This document shows positions 1 through 9,300 of a stretch of 21,259 nucleotides of DNA, piece by piece. Source of the DNA: Fragilariopsis cylindrus CCMP1102 (Eukaryota; Bacillariophyta; Bacillariophyceae; Bacillariales; Bacillariaceae). The stretch spans positions 1-21,259 of the forward strand of contig FMBT01000066.1 of NCBI GenBank assembly GCA_900095095.1. Direction: 5' to 3'. The notes under the pieces are model-generated. The model was not told the origin of the DNA. It worked only from the letters and a program-made list of their open reading frames with translations, and did not search any database. The position numbers were made by a program, and so were the translations under genes. The stretch's first letter is position 1. Every line of letters begins with the position of its first letter.

Positions 1-465
1 CTTCAACACTACTCTCACTGCATGTGGTCCTACTAACAATTACCGTCTTTCCACCTCTATTATTATTATTATTATTATTACTACTACTACTTGCTGATGC
101 TTGCACTACAGTATCCATTCGTCGATTACACTACAGTACGTACGTTGAGGCATCCATTGAGTGACTTTCTATGTCACAAGAAGACACTAGTAGTTAGTAC
201 TCACAATCACAAACGCTGCGACGTAGGCAACGAAAGATATCGAAAGATCTTACTTAATGTTGGAAAAGAAGACATCTTTTTCGATCTTGATTGTGCGACT
301 TCATGTGTATGTCAATGTATGTTCGAGTTCAGCAGCATCGGATGGAGACCATGCCAACTACCGCCTGCATCGCAAAGATCGAGAGAGACAATCGAAAAAG
401 TTTCACGATTTTTCAAGTGCTCCCCTTTACATAACAATACATACTTAAAAACGACTTCTACAGGC
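1..465. other. Non-coding flank with ATT/ACT microsatellite
   Basis: No convincing gene is seen. An open frame at 91-477 encodes 128 residues without recognisable motifs, hydrophobic pattern or low-complexity style of the real genes here, so it is treated as chance. A microsatellite of ATT then ACT units lies at about 58-91. Confidence 0.6.
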
Positions 466-595
466 AACACACTTTAACTTTTCAATTTGGGTTTTCGTTA
501 AAACTAGTGTTTTTAATTAACTGTTTTTTAAATCCAAAAAAGTGTAACTGGTTATAATTAACTACTGTATTCCCAAAAATTAGCATAGAGGGGAC

Positions 596-622
596 CCCCA
601 AATTAAAAAATATAATTTGGGG
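596..622. repeat. Perfect 10-bp inverted repeat (hairpin) followed by C11 run
   Basis: CCCCAAATTA at 596-605 pairs perfectly with TAATTTGGGG at 613-622 across a 7-base loop. A run of 11 C and then 7 A follows at 636-653. No gene is nearby, so it is not placed as a terminator. It may be a structural part of the surrounding repeat element. Confidence 0.6.
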
Positions 623-879
623 TAAAAAATCGTAACCCCCCCCCCCAAAAAAACTTTACTAGTATTTGTTAGTGTAGTATATATATGATAACAACTTTAG
701 CATCAAGTATATACACCTAAAAAGTCATTTTTTTGGAAAATTTAACTATGAAGTTTACAATTGACCTATTGGATGGTGAATTGTTATATTCCTTAGTCAT
801 GTAAGCCTACTGGTATCTCACAATGTAGACTCACACACAGCACACATTTTAGGGATTTAAAATGTATGTGTACCCACAA

Positions 880-2130
880 CAAAATATCTCATTCGAAAGT
901 GTTGCAACAGACAACACCTTCTGGGTCTAGTGTACTAGCATCCGCATAGTATATAGAACATGGTGTTTGCCTCCTACCACTTTTTTGTTCCTGCGGTTGG
1001 AGAGTAAATTTGATTTTGCTGCTGCGGTATGTACACAAATAACAATATTTTCCAGCAAAATGCACCAAGAAATCTCTTATTCAAAATGGTTATAAATGAG
1101 AACTTTCTTTTGGTTGGGTGTAGTAGCCTCCACATAGTTTATGAGAACATGGTGTTACCCTCCTACCACTTTTTTGTTGCTGCGGTTGAAGGGAAAAATT
1201 GATTTTGGTGTGGGAGGTATGCACACAAATAACCATATTTTTGAGCAAAATGCATCACGGAACTTCTTATTCGGAATGGTTGCAACAGAGAACTTTCTTT
1301 TGGTTGGGTACAGCAGCCTCCACATAGTGTATGAGAACATGGTGTTACCCTCCTACCACTTTTTTGTTCCTGTGGTTGAAGGGAAAAATTGATTTTGGTG
1401 TGGGAGGTACGCCAATAATTTTTGAGCAAAATGCAAGAAAATCTCTTATTGGAATGGTTGCAACAGAGAACTTTCTTTTGGTTGGGTGCAATAGCCTCCA
1501 CATAGTGTATGAGAACTGTGTTACCCTCCTACCACTTTTTTGTTCTGCAGCTGAAGAGAAAAGTTGATTTTGCTGTTGGAGGTAGGCATGCAAATAGTCA
1601 TATTTTTGAGCAAAATGCACAAAATTCTTATTCGAATGGTTCAAAGAGAACTTTCTTTTGGTTGGGTCAGAGCTCCACATAGTGTATGAGAACTGTGTTA
1701 CCCTCCTACCACTTTTTTGTTCTGCGTGAAGAGAAATTGATTTTGTGTTGGAGGTAGCACAAATAGTCATATTTTTGAGCAAAATGCACAAAATTCTTAT
1801 TCGAATGGTTCCAAGGAGAACTTTCTTTTGGTTGGGTCATAGCCTCCACATAGTGTATGAGAACTGTGTTACCCTCCTACCACTTTTTGTTCTGCAGCTG
1901 AGAGAAAATTGATTTTGCTGTGGAGGTAGGCATGCAAATAGTCATATTTTTGAGCAAAATGCAACAAAATCTCTTATTCGAATGGTTCCAAGGAGAACTT
2001 TCTTTTGGTTGGGTGCATAGCCTCCACATAGTGTATGAGAACCTTGTGCTACCCTCCTACCACTTTTTTGGTCCTGCAGTTGAAGAGTAAACTTGATTTT
2101 GCTGTTGTGGTAGGCACAAAAACAACTAGG
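880..2130. repeat. Tandem array, about seven 170-190 bp units
   Basis: The block CTCCTACCAC starts at 971, 1160, 1350, 1526, 1703, 1874 and 2054, giving spacings of 189, 190, 176, 177, 171 and 180. Each unit also carries the blocks ACTTTCTTTTGGTTGGGT, CCACATAGTGTATGAGAAC and TTTTTGAGCAAAATGCA in the same order. The array fades in near 880, and a decayed fragment of the unit reappears near 2180-2200. Short open frames on both strands inside the array repeat with the unit and are not genes. The shorter central units differ from the longer ones mainly by scattered losses of one or a few bases, not by clean block deletions. Confidence 0.9.
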
Positions 2131-3540
2131 TGAACATGAGATCCAGGTGTAGGTTGGTATGAAACACTAGACAGATTGAATGTGTTTCCCTCCTACCATC
2201 CCTGGTGGTTCATCATCACTTGACTAAAGTAATTCTGATTGGTATCATTTTTATCTCACAAATTCTCCAGTGGAGTTTGGTTATTGGAATATTAAACAAC
2301 TTTGAATAATAAGATAGATTATGAATAACTTCTCCTTAGGTTCCAGAACCAGCAAGGTGCACCAAAATCCCACCCAGCCATCCATCTCATACCCATAGAG
2401 GATGAACCAAGGGTCGTGATCCCTCATATTTACCTTATTCTTGCCTCCAGAACACAAACATTGCATTTTGGCCAACATGTCATATTTCCATGCCCAAAAG
2501 TACCATTCAGAAATAGGCTGCCACAACATCAAAAAAAGGAATTGGACCATGGTTTCAACACCCAGATACCTTCAATTTATGCATATGGTAAAAATACACC
2601 AACAATGCATGAATCATTTGCCATATTGGTGGTGTAGTGGGACGGGGAACAATAGAATAGACATAAAATGGCCAAGAATGCACACACTGCAAAAATATCT
2701 GAGATGCTACAGCGCCCATACCAGGTATGCTGAGTCCCAAATAAAATAGCTAGACATCAACCAAATTCATAAACGTTTTGGATTATATCATTGCTTGAGG
2801 TAACCATACATATATTTGGGGTGTCACGGGTCAAAATCCACTGCTATTAAAACACACAATTTCTCTAAGTGCCAAGTGTGCGTGTAATCAAGGCCGTGAT
2901 GCACCATCAATACAGACGTAATAACCTTAAAAGATTATATGGAGCTCAACATTATACCTATGGGTACAAGGTCCAACTATTGCTTAGGGCTCTAGGGAGG
3001 TTAGGAAGGTGTCAGGGTGTACAAAGCCAAAAAAGGGTCATTTATGCCCCAAAACAGGTTTTTCCCCTTTAGCACCCACATCAGCATGGTCCTGCCCACA
3101 GCTCGCCAAGTTTATATTCCCTTTGGTGTATATGGTCAACCCCATGTGCTTACTTTGGGACAATTCATATTTTCGAGTGTGTACTAGGTCACTCCCCCCC
3201 CCCAAATGGGCCATTTTCCCATGTCCTAGGCTGCATCACACCCTTTACCACCTTCCAGTGTGAAGAAAGCATACCTAGCGCCCCAAAGTCTGGTCCAGGT
3301 ATCCACCTATGCATATTAAGCTCAGACTATACCATCTGATTGGGACTTTATACATGCTAGGATGGGTTAGAATGCCAGAAAGTGGAGTGGTACAGGTAGC
3401 AAGTACCACAGTACATGACTTAGTTTTTCGAATAAAAACTAAATAGGTACAAGTCTGTCCTTTGAATAGTTAAAATGTTACTAATAAGTACTTTTTTTTG
3501 CACAAAAGTCTAGCACTTTTTAATTAACTAAAAAGCCTGA
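2131..3540. other. Gene-free AT-rich interior of the putative element
   Basis: Open frames of 60-100 residues occur on both strands (for example 2281-2550 minus and 2441-2749 plus). They overlap each other, lack recognisable domains, and do not join into a longer frame. I see no transposase motif that I would defend. A C-run lies at about 3195-3203. Confidence 0.5.
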
Positions 3541-3557
3541 AAAAGTTAAAGTGTGTT

Positions 3558-3888
3558 CAAAAACGTTAAAGTTAAAGTGAATGAAATAAAGAAATAAATT
3601 TTGCATCTCCACACAACCACAACAATTTTCATTCACCAACTTACTAATCACACTATTATCCTGTGATTTATTTGTATATATTAACAATAAAAATGCTTCA
3701 TTTATGTGTAAAAGTCAAAAAAGTAACAAATAAATCTTATTACACAAAACAATCTATTAGTAACTCAGCTACAATACACTATATTTTGTTTATTGTATAT
3801 AACAACAAATGCTACATGTATAACAGTCATATGTCTATATTTTATTTAATGTAATGCAAAGAAATAATGTTATAGACTGAATACATCA
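3558..3888. other. AT-rich spacer downstream of the F-box/cytochrome b5 gene
   Basis: This is AT-rich sequence with several stop codons in every frame. It presumably holds the 3' end of the leftward gene starting at 3889. Nothing else is recognised. Confidence 0.5.
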
Positions 3889-5604
3889 TCAAAGTTTTGG
3901 ATTGTTCGGATCCCATCGGATCCATTGTTGTCGAAACGGATCATAATATAAGCGCGTCATCAACGGTGATGCTGATTCTGGATTGTTAAAAGAAGAATTC
4001 CAAAATTGGACCAACGACGATGACGACAACACTTTCGTCATTGTTGTGACAATAAATAAGGATGATGATGGCGATCGCAATCGATCAACGACATTGTTGT
4101 CGTAGAGGAAAGGCTGTTCCTGCAATTGTTTCTCTTGTTGGAATTGATTGCGAATTCGTTCCAACGTAGGTGGTCGTTGCAATTTACGACGACGGGGAAC
4201 CACATATGGCATCCACCAATTTCGATTTACGGAGTTGTTGTTGTTGTTGTTGTTGTTGTTTATCTTGCTGTTTTTGTCTTTGCCGTTGTTTGGGGAATAC
4301 CCGGTAGATAGAGACGGTGGCGGGAGGGCGAGTGTTCGTCGACCGCAATAAACGTTTCAATTTCAATATGTCCTTTTTCTTACTCTCATTGTTATCCTTA
4401 CTGGGCAATGATGATGACGACGATGAAGAAGGTGAAAGAACCAATTCTAATCCACAACTTCGACTACAGCTGATGTTACTTGTACTACTATTAGTGTTAA
4501 TATTATCATCGCTGTGGTTGTTGTAGTTGATAACATTACGATTGACTAGAACACAAAGTTGTCGAGCAATATTCCGTGCACCGTATGAATGTGGTATATC
4601 TTCAAAGAAGTATGTAGCATCTCCACCACATTCTTTTAATATAGGATCGATCAAACCAGGATGGTATTCGGCAAAGTGAGTAAAATCGAAGATATGTCCA
4701 TGTAAACCCAATAAACATTCATCGATTGTATTTTTATTTGCAAGAAGATAATCAATGTAGCATTCACCAAAAACAAAATAAAATTCTTTCATCGTTATTG
4801 TTGCTGTCTTAGTAATCGTCGTCAACATCATCTTATCGAGATAGTTCGAGAGCTGTTCTTCCAACCAGCTGTCATCATCATCGTCGTCGTCATCTGACTT
4901 TATTGCTTGTAACGGTGGTATGAGTTGAAGAGAAGTGCAAAAGACTGTACGAGCAACTTTCCATCGTAACAAGACATCACCATAATCTCTATACCATAGT
5001 CGTTTCCAAATATCGTGACAAATAATGTCGATGTGTATACTGGAACAACATTGGAAAATAGAATCCAGTGAAAGTACATCTCGGGGATGTAAATAACAAG
5101 TCAGATGTGATAATATCACGGGTGGTAAGGCTGTTAGCGATTTATTATTGCTTCCTTCATCGAGAGTACTGATCTTATTCTTGCTTCTGTTGCTGTTGTT
5201 ACTATTATTGTTTTTGCCGTTATGATTTTCCGTATAGAAATTCGTCGCCGAAGAATAAGATAAAGCATCACGACTATCACCATGATTCACAACATTGTCA
5301 TTGTCATCGCCGTCGCCGTCGCCGCAATTGTCATTGTCATTGCCATTTTCGTCATCATCATCATTAATATCGTCATTGATATCGTCATTGATACCGTCAT
5401 TGGTATTGTCTTTGTTGCTACAAGTACTTTTGAATAAATATGTTGCCGACGAATAACGAAGAAACTTCCATCCGATCCAAAATAAACACCAATCGATAGG
5501 TCGATCAGATAAAAATCGAGCCACACAAAATAAAGGGACTGCCTGTTACACCAATCTTTCAATCCCCGACCAACTGTTTCTATCGCCTCTAATCGAATAC
5601 TCAT
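3889..5604 (-). CDS. F-box and cytochrome b5-like heme-binding domain protein (frame interrupted)
   Basis: The main frame (4184-5524) has an F-box-like segment at about residues 133-178 of that frame (LPPVILSHLTCYLHPRDVL onward). A cytochrome b5-like domain follows at about 262-328, with both expected axial histidines, in EYHPG and IPHSYGA. Poly-Asp/Asn tracts separate them. The frame opens only with GTG at 5524. A better start is ATG at 5604 in the next frame (MSIRLEAIETVGRGLKDWC), joined by one missing base near 5540. After a CAA tract at 4226-4260 the frame changes again. The true C-terminus (WWMPYVVPRRRKLQRPP, then YYDPFRQQWIRWDPN) reads in another frame to the stop at 3889. Three missing bases in total give 573 codons. 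Inferred role: an SCF-type adaptor carrying a heme domain; its substrate is unknown. Confidence 0.7.
4226..4260. repeat. CAA/GTT trinucleotide tract at a frame change
   Basis: A GTT repeat on the plus strand (CAA on the coding strand) reads as poly-Gln in the upstream frame and poly-Asn in the frame that continues into the conserved C-terminus. Repeat-length slippage here, or two missing bases just upstream of it, would both explain the frame change. Confidence 0.75.
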
Positions 5605-6101
5605 TGCTATAAAGTATCTCACGTTTTTAGTTCATGACATTATATTTCAATGAGAAAGCACTCGTCTTTTTTTTCGAACGGGATGAATAGAAAGAAGCAT
5701 ACTCTCGTCTTCTTTCGAATGGGATGCATGGGATGAATCATCGAACCAGGTTTTGGGGGATAATTTTGTCTTTCTTGATTTTGGGGGTAGAAGAATATAC
5801 ACAATTTTGTAATTTAAATTGATACACCGATAGTTGATGTAGTAAAAATTAATATTTCTTAAATTACTGTATCTAACATCAGGAAATGAATGGATCGAAA
5901 ACAAATAATTCTTCCATTACTTCGTTACGATGTGTACGGGTATATACGAAAAACTGGATCAATGTAACTATCTATAACAATTCTGATCTTACTACTACAA
6001 TTTCTATTGCTTTACAGAAGATGACGATGTTGACAACGTCGTTGCCGCCGTCGTTACAACTTGTTTATTTTTTCTTTCTTCATCATCGTCATCATTCTCA
6101 C
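5605..6101. other. Intergenic spacer with a degenerate direct repeat
   Basis: This lies between two leftward genes. At about 5660-5690 and 5700-5735 a motif of the form CTCGTCTT..TTTCGAA.GGGATG is repeated about 40 bp apart. It would sit in the upstream region of the F-box/cytochrome b5 gene. No further gene is recognised; short open frames here look random. Confidence 0.5.
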
Positions 6102-7262
6102 CTATAGGATCGCATCACAAATATTATTAATTGCAGCATCATTAGGTTCGGCTGCGTGATTGAAATAAGCTTCCGTCGTTACACGCTTCTTAGCAACACC
6201 AGCTTTTGCTAGCCCTTTTGTCCATTCGTTCACTAATTGACCATTTCCAATTATATGATAATGTGTATTTCGAATCATACATAGATTATCATCATCGTCG
6301 TTATCATCTCGTTGTAGATAACGGTCAAGTAAAACATCTGGACTATTCAACGATAACCTACCAACTTCTTCCGTAATTACAGCCTTCCAATTAAATTGTT
6401 TTCCTAATGAACGTGCGTCCGACTGTAACCGGTTTAAATCATCTGTCATTGCTATTTCATCTTGTGTTCGAAAACTCGCAATCAAATCAATAGCTATATC
6501 ATTATCATTATTATTATCTTCATCATCTGCTGATGGAGATAATAACAGTTCGATAGCGCCTATACATGGGCCTATACCAACACCGGTTGAAATCATTACA
6601 ACCCGTCTTGTTGTATCTACATTTTCTTTGTCGTCTTCGTTATCAACCTGACTAGCCATTCGGATACCTTCCACTATTGGTACTTTAAACCTTCCACCGA
6701 ATTGTACAGGTGTACTAGGTATCGATGTAGCTAAAACATTTGATTTGTATCCAACCTCTCTGATCAATACCTGAAATCCAGGAGAGTTGTTGTTGTCATC
6801 GTTGCTATCACTGCTACCGTATCCACGGCTAACAGTGTATGGTCCTCTTAACCATCCATCATTGTTATTTAAATCTCGTTTTGTTTTGTCGTTCATGGTA
6901 GCATTAAATGACGTCGACGATGATAAAGAATCATCGGTTGTAGCAGGTGGTGGTTGGATTTCCAATGCCAAAACGTGTCCTGGTTGATAGTAACCGTCTT
7001 CAAAGTCGTTTTCCTCTTCTTCGTTGTTAAATTTTTTGTCATAATCGATATGCAAAAGATAACTTCCTTTACCCACCGCTTCGGAACGTTGTAATACCCC
7101 CCTTTGTTTTTGATATTGTGGAGCGCCGCCTTCGGCAAATAATACCTGATGCTGTAGATGTCGATGACGACGATAAGAAGTATTTCGAACTCCGCCGTCT
7201 ACGATCGGCGTGAAACCTGTTGTTACACATAATGGCAATAGTAAGAGTTTGAGCAAAACCAT
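6102..7262 (-). CDS. Plastid-type ferredoxin-NADP reductase-like flavoprotein
   Basis: This is an intact 386-residue frame. A hydrophobic leader (residues 1-13) is followed by VTTGFTP, with Phe17 in the position expected after signal cleavage in a secondary-plastid import signal. The body has the FAD-binding fingerprint RGPYTVS (139-145), the pyridine-nucleotide phosphate loop STGVGIGP (225-232), IIGNG (337-341) and a C-terminal TTEAYFN (362-368). This is the domain order of the ferredoxin-NADP reductase superfamily: an FAD barrel, then an NAD(P) fold. Asn/Asp/Ser-rich inserts interrupt both domains (about 107-137, 150-160, 244-254, 319-326). It probably transfers electrons between NAD(P)H and a plastid acceptor, but the substrate is not readable. 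It is likely not the photosynthetic FNR itself, because the motifs are divergent. It lies head-to-head with the lumen WW gene. Confidence 0.75.
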   Translation of the reverse strand: MVLLKLLLLPLCVTTGFTPIVDGGVRNTSYRRHRHLQHQVLFAEGGAPQYQKQRGVLQRSEAVGKGSYLLHIDYDKKFNNEEEENDFEDGYYQPGHVLALEIQPPPATTDDSLSSSTSFNATMNDKTKRDLNNNDGWLRGPYTVSRGYGSSDSNDDNNNSPGFQVLIREVGYKSNVLATSIPSTPVQFGGRFKVPIVEGIRMASQVDNEDDKENVDTTRRVVMISTGVGIGPCIGAIELLLSPSADDEDNNNDNDIAIDLIASFRTQDEIAMTDDLNRLQSDARSLGKQFNWKAVITEEVGRLSLNSPDVLLDRYLQRDDNDDDDNLCMIRNTHYHIIGNGQLVNEWTKGLAKAGVAKKRVTTEAYFNHAAEPNDAAINNICDAIL

Positions 7263-7803
7263 TTCAGATACTTGTATTTGAGACTGATGGAAGCGATAAT
7301 ATCGTAGTTAATAGAATGAAGTAGGAGCAGCTTTAGTGATACAGTGCCACTTTATGTTAAGTAGACGATCGATGAGTGAACGTTGTGTTTGTGAACAAAA
7401 ATAAATGAAAGATACTGTACAAAACTGTGATTGACTCAGAGATTGATTCAGACGATAAAGTGGGGAATTTCGCCTGCTCTCGCCCCCTTTCGACTTTTAG
7501 TCGCGCGTGTCAAAAGTGTGAAAGTGTCGTGTATAATATCTTTCATAAAAGAGTCGACGTCGACTAAGTTCTCACTCACTCTCGTCGTCGAAAGATCGAA
7601 ATCGGAAAGATACCTTTACAATAACAGCACAACATACTTTTTCCTACAAACTTCAATGAGTCATAAGTACGCAACTAACATATGATATCTTCTCATCGTT
7701 AGTCAAAAGTATTATTATCAAAAGGATATATTGTACCGTACATTCATTCATCAATAACATTAGTTTTATTATCTATTTTACACTGCATCTCAAAATCGGA
7801 ACC
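7263..7803. promoter_or_regulatory. Divergent spacer between two plastid-protein genes
   Basis: This 541 bp must hold both start regions. It contains TGACTCA (7432-7438), the core recognised by GCN4/AP-1-type bZIP factors, and a perfect 14-bp palindrome AGTCGACGTCGACT (7552-7565) with an ACGT core. bZIP sites with ACGT cores are known in diatom CO2-responsive promoters. Activity of these particular sites is inference. Confidence 0.4.
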
Positions 7804-8615
7804 ATGAGACAATTCAATCTTGCCATCGCCCGATCATATACGACGACACTACTTCTTGTGGTTTTAGCTTGGTGTTGCTTTTGCGGCGGCGGCAATCAAG
7901 TCATGGCATTTCATCAGTCGAAGGTACCGATTATTATTCCTACTGGAATTCTATCTACTAGTAGTAGTACCTCGTCGTCGTCCTCGTCAAACTCTCCACT
8001 ACGACCTGTTGTTTCTGATCCTGATTTTGCAGCGGTCGCAAGGACAGCTGTCGGAGCAGCTACTTTAGCGGTTCTCTTGACAGTCGGAACACCGTTCTTG
8101 GCAGCACCCGCCTTTGCCGCTAGCACCGGCAGTGCGACAGCGGCACAAATTTATGTCGATCAAATCCCCCCAACGACGATTAGTATCGAAATTAATGACT
8201 TGCCTATAGTTGGGAATTTGTTAAGTGGTACCTACGCAAAAGTCGATACTGCAACTGCTATTATAAAAAGAGAGAACAATGCCCCATCAGTTGTTATTAA
8301 GTCTCCAAAAGATAAGGCTAAGGCCATCAAGGGGCACTAGGGGGTCATATTGAAGTTGATATTGCTGGAAAGGCCGGTCTTAAGACACATCTAGACGTTG
8401 ATGTAGCAGCCGATGAGGCCGGTGTAGCAAGAGTTCGAATCGCATCTGATCTCATTCCACCTTTGCCATTCAAAAACCTTGCATCGTCGTCTTCTTCGTT
8501 GAATGGAGGGAAGGAAAGTATATGGCAAAGTGTAACTAATATGGGTAGCGGCGAATCTTATTATTTCAACACAAAAACGGGTCTAACACAATTCGAAAAA
8601 CCAGATAAGATCTAG
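7804..8615 (+). CDS. Predicted thylakoid-lumen protein with C-terminal WW domain (one frameshift)
   Basis: The leader looks tripartite. A signal peptide (about residues 12-33) is followed by VMAFHQ (Phe36), an ASAFAP-like plastid motif. A Ser-rich transit stretch comes next. A second hydrophobic segment (about 81-99) ends in APAFAAS, a typical lumenal processing site. It has one Arg (80), not a twin Arg, so Sec-type transfer is more likely than Tat. The mature part has GNLLSGTYAKVD and SVVIKSPKDKAKAIKG, then an apparent stop at 8338-8340. One extra base in the G run at 8331-8334 restores a frame reading on as GGHIEVDIAGKAGLKTHLD to a stop at 8613-8615 (270 residues). The last 32 residues form a WW domain (IWQSV, ESYYFNTKTG, LTQFEKP) with the second Trp replaced by Phe. 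Function is unknown. Confidence 0.75.
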
Positions 8616-9300
8616 CTAGCTAGCTAAGTAAAATAACGATAGTAAAAGTACCATTAGTAGAGCATAAAAGCTCTAGCCAAATAAATATTATAGTAGGAGA
8701 TTTTAGGAACAAAAGGTAAAATTTTGAAAGAACACTTGCATCGTCACCACTATTTATATTGTAGCTCCGCATTACTCCTACAGTTTAACTCAGGATGAAC
8801 ATGTTAAAGTATAATTACATTGTACTGGTGCAGTTAAAGAGATTGAGAAATACAGGGGTACTGTACGGTAATATTATTACCCCTGGAGAGAAATACAATA
8901 AATAAAGGGAGGGATACGATTATTTAAATCATTTCGTAAAATTTCTTTATGAATTTTTCCACGAATGAATTGCGCTGATGTCAATTTTGAATTTGTTCTT
9001 CTTATCATTACACGGTATTCTAGTATTTAAACCTGATTGATGCGCATGATGCATTTGGCACTTGATATGATATCCATGTTGAATGTTACGGTAGCTATGT
9101 TATGTTGACAAAAACTTTTTGAGTTGCGTCTTCTTCGTATTCTATCTATTTGCGTGTACCTACCTGGTACTACTACTAGCTCGAAGACTACTTCGAAGCG
9201 AACTGCTCTCCTACCGGTGTTAACTTGATAATCGCATACAGAATTATCTAGTAGACTTCGTCGAAAATCAAATATCGAAATCCCAATAATAATTAGTAGT
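8616..9300. other. Intergenic spacer between two rightward genes
   Basis: This contains the 3' end of the WW gene, including AATAAA-type sequences near 8679 and 8897-8904, and the upstream region of the membrane protein gene. A hairpin with 8-bp arms CAGGGGTA/TACCCCTG lies at 8853-8860 and 8878-8885. No gene is recognised. Confidence 0.5.

Larger units (their letters stand above)
466..3557. mobile_element. Possible non-autonomous DNA element with terminal inverted repeats
   Basis: The 17-base string AACACACTTTAACTTTT at 466-482 recurs in exact inverted form at 3541-3557. Imperfect similarity continues inward for roughly 25-30 bases (both arms run into GG-TTTT-GTTAA-like sequence). The 3.1 kb between them is AT-rich, has no intact protein gene, and carries a tandem array near its left end. 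That is the shape of a non-autonomous terminal-inverted-repeat element. No clear target-site duplication is visible next to either arm, although AAAAACG occurs close to both ends (446-452 and 3559-3565). No transposase is recognisable. The inverted repeats are seen directly; the mobile-element reading is inference. It could also be an unrelated pair of AT-rich repeats. Confidence 0.3.

Noticed and set aside
91..477. A 128-residue open frame
   Set aside because: No domain, leader or codon pattern like the true genes; it begins in a microsatellite and runs into the putative element end.
1141..1791. Several open frames on both strands across the array
   Set aside because: They repeat with the satellite unit and overlap each other on opposite strands.
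880..2130. Possible CRISPR-like array
   Set aside because: The whole 170-190 bp unit repeats, with no unique spacers and no nearby cas genes; it is a tandem satellite in a eukaryotic genome.
2281..2550. Leftward frame containing RDHDPWFILYGYEMDGW, considered as a transposase remnant
   Set aside because: I could not tie it to a named transposase family, and neighbouring frames give no continuation.
5647..5904. An 85-residue leftward frame
   Set aside because: Overlaps a degenerate direct repeat and lacks recognisable features.
8228..8340. A 113 bp GT-AG intron in the lumen WW gene
   Set aside because: It restores frame but removes SGTYAKVD and SVVIKSPKDKAKAIKG, which read like conserved protein; a missing base in a G run is simpler.
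8430..8442. GTTCGAATC resembling a tRNA B box
   Set aside because: It lies inside the WW gene coding sequence, and no cloverleaf can be formed around it.
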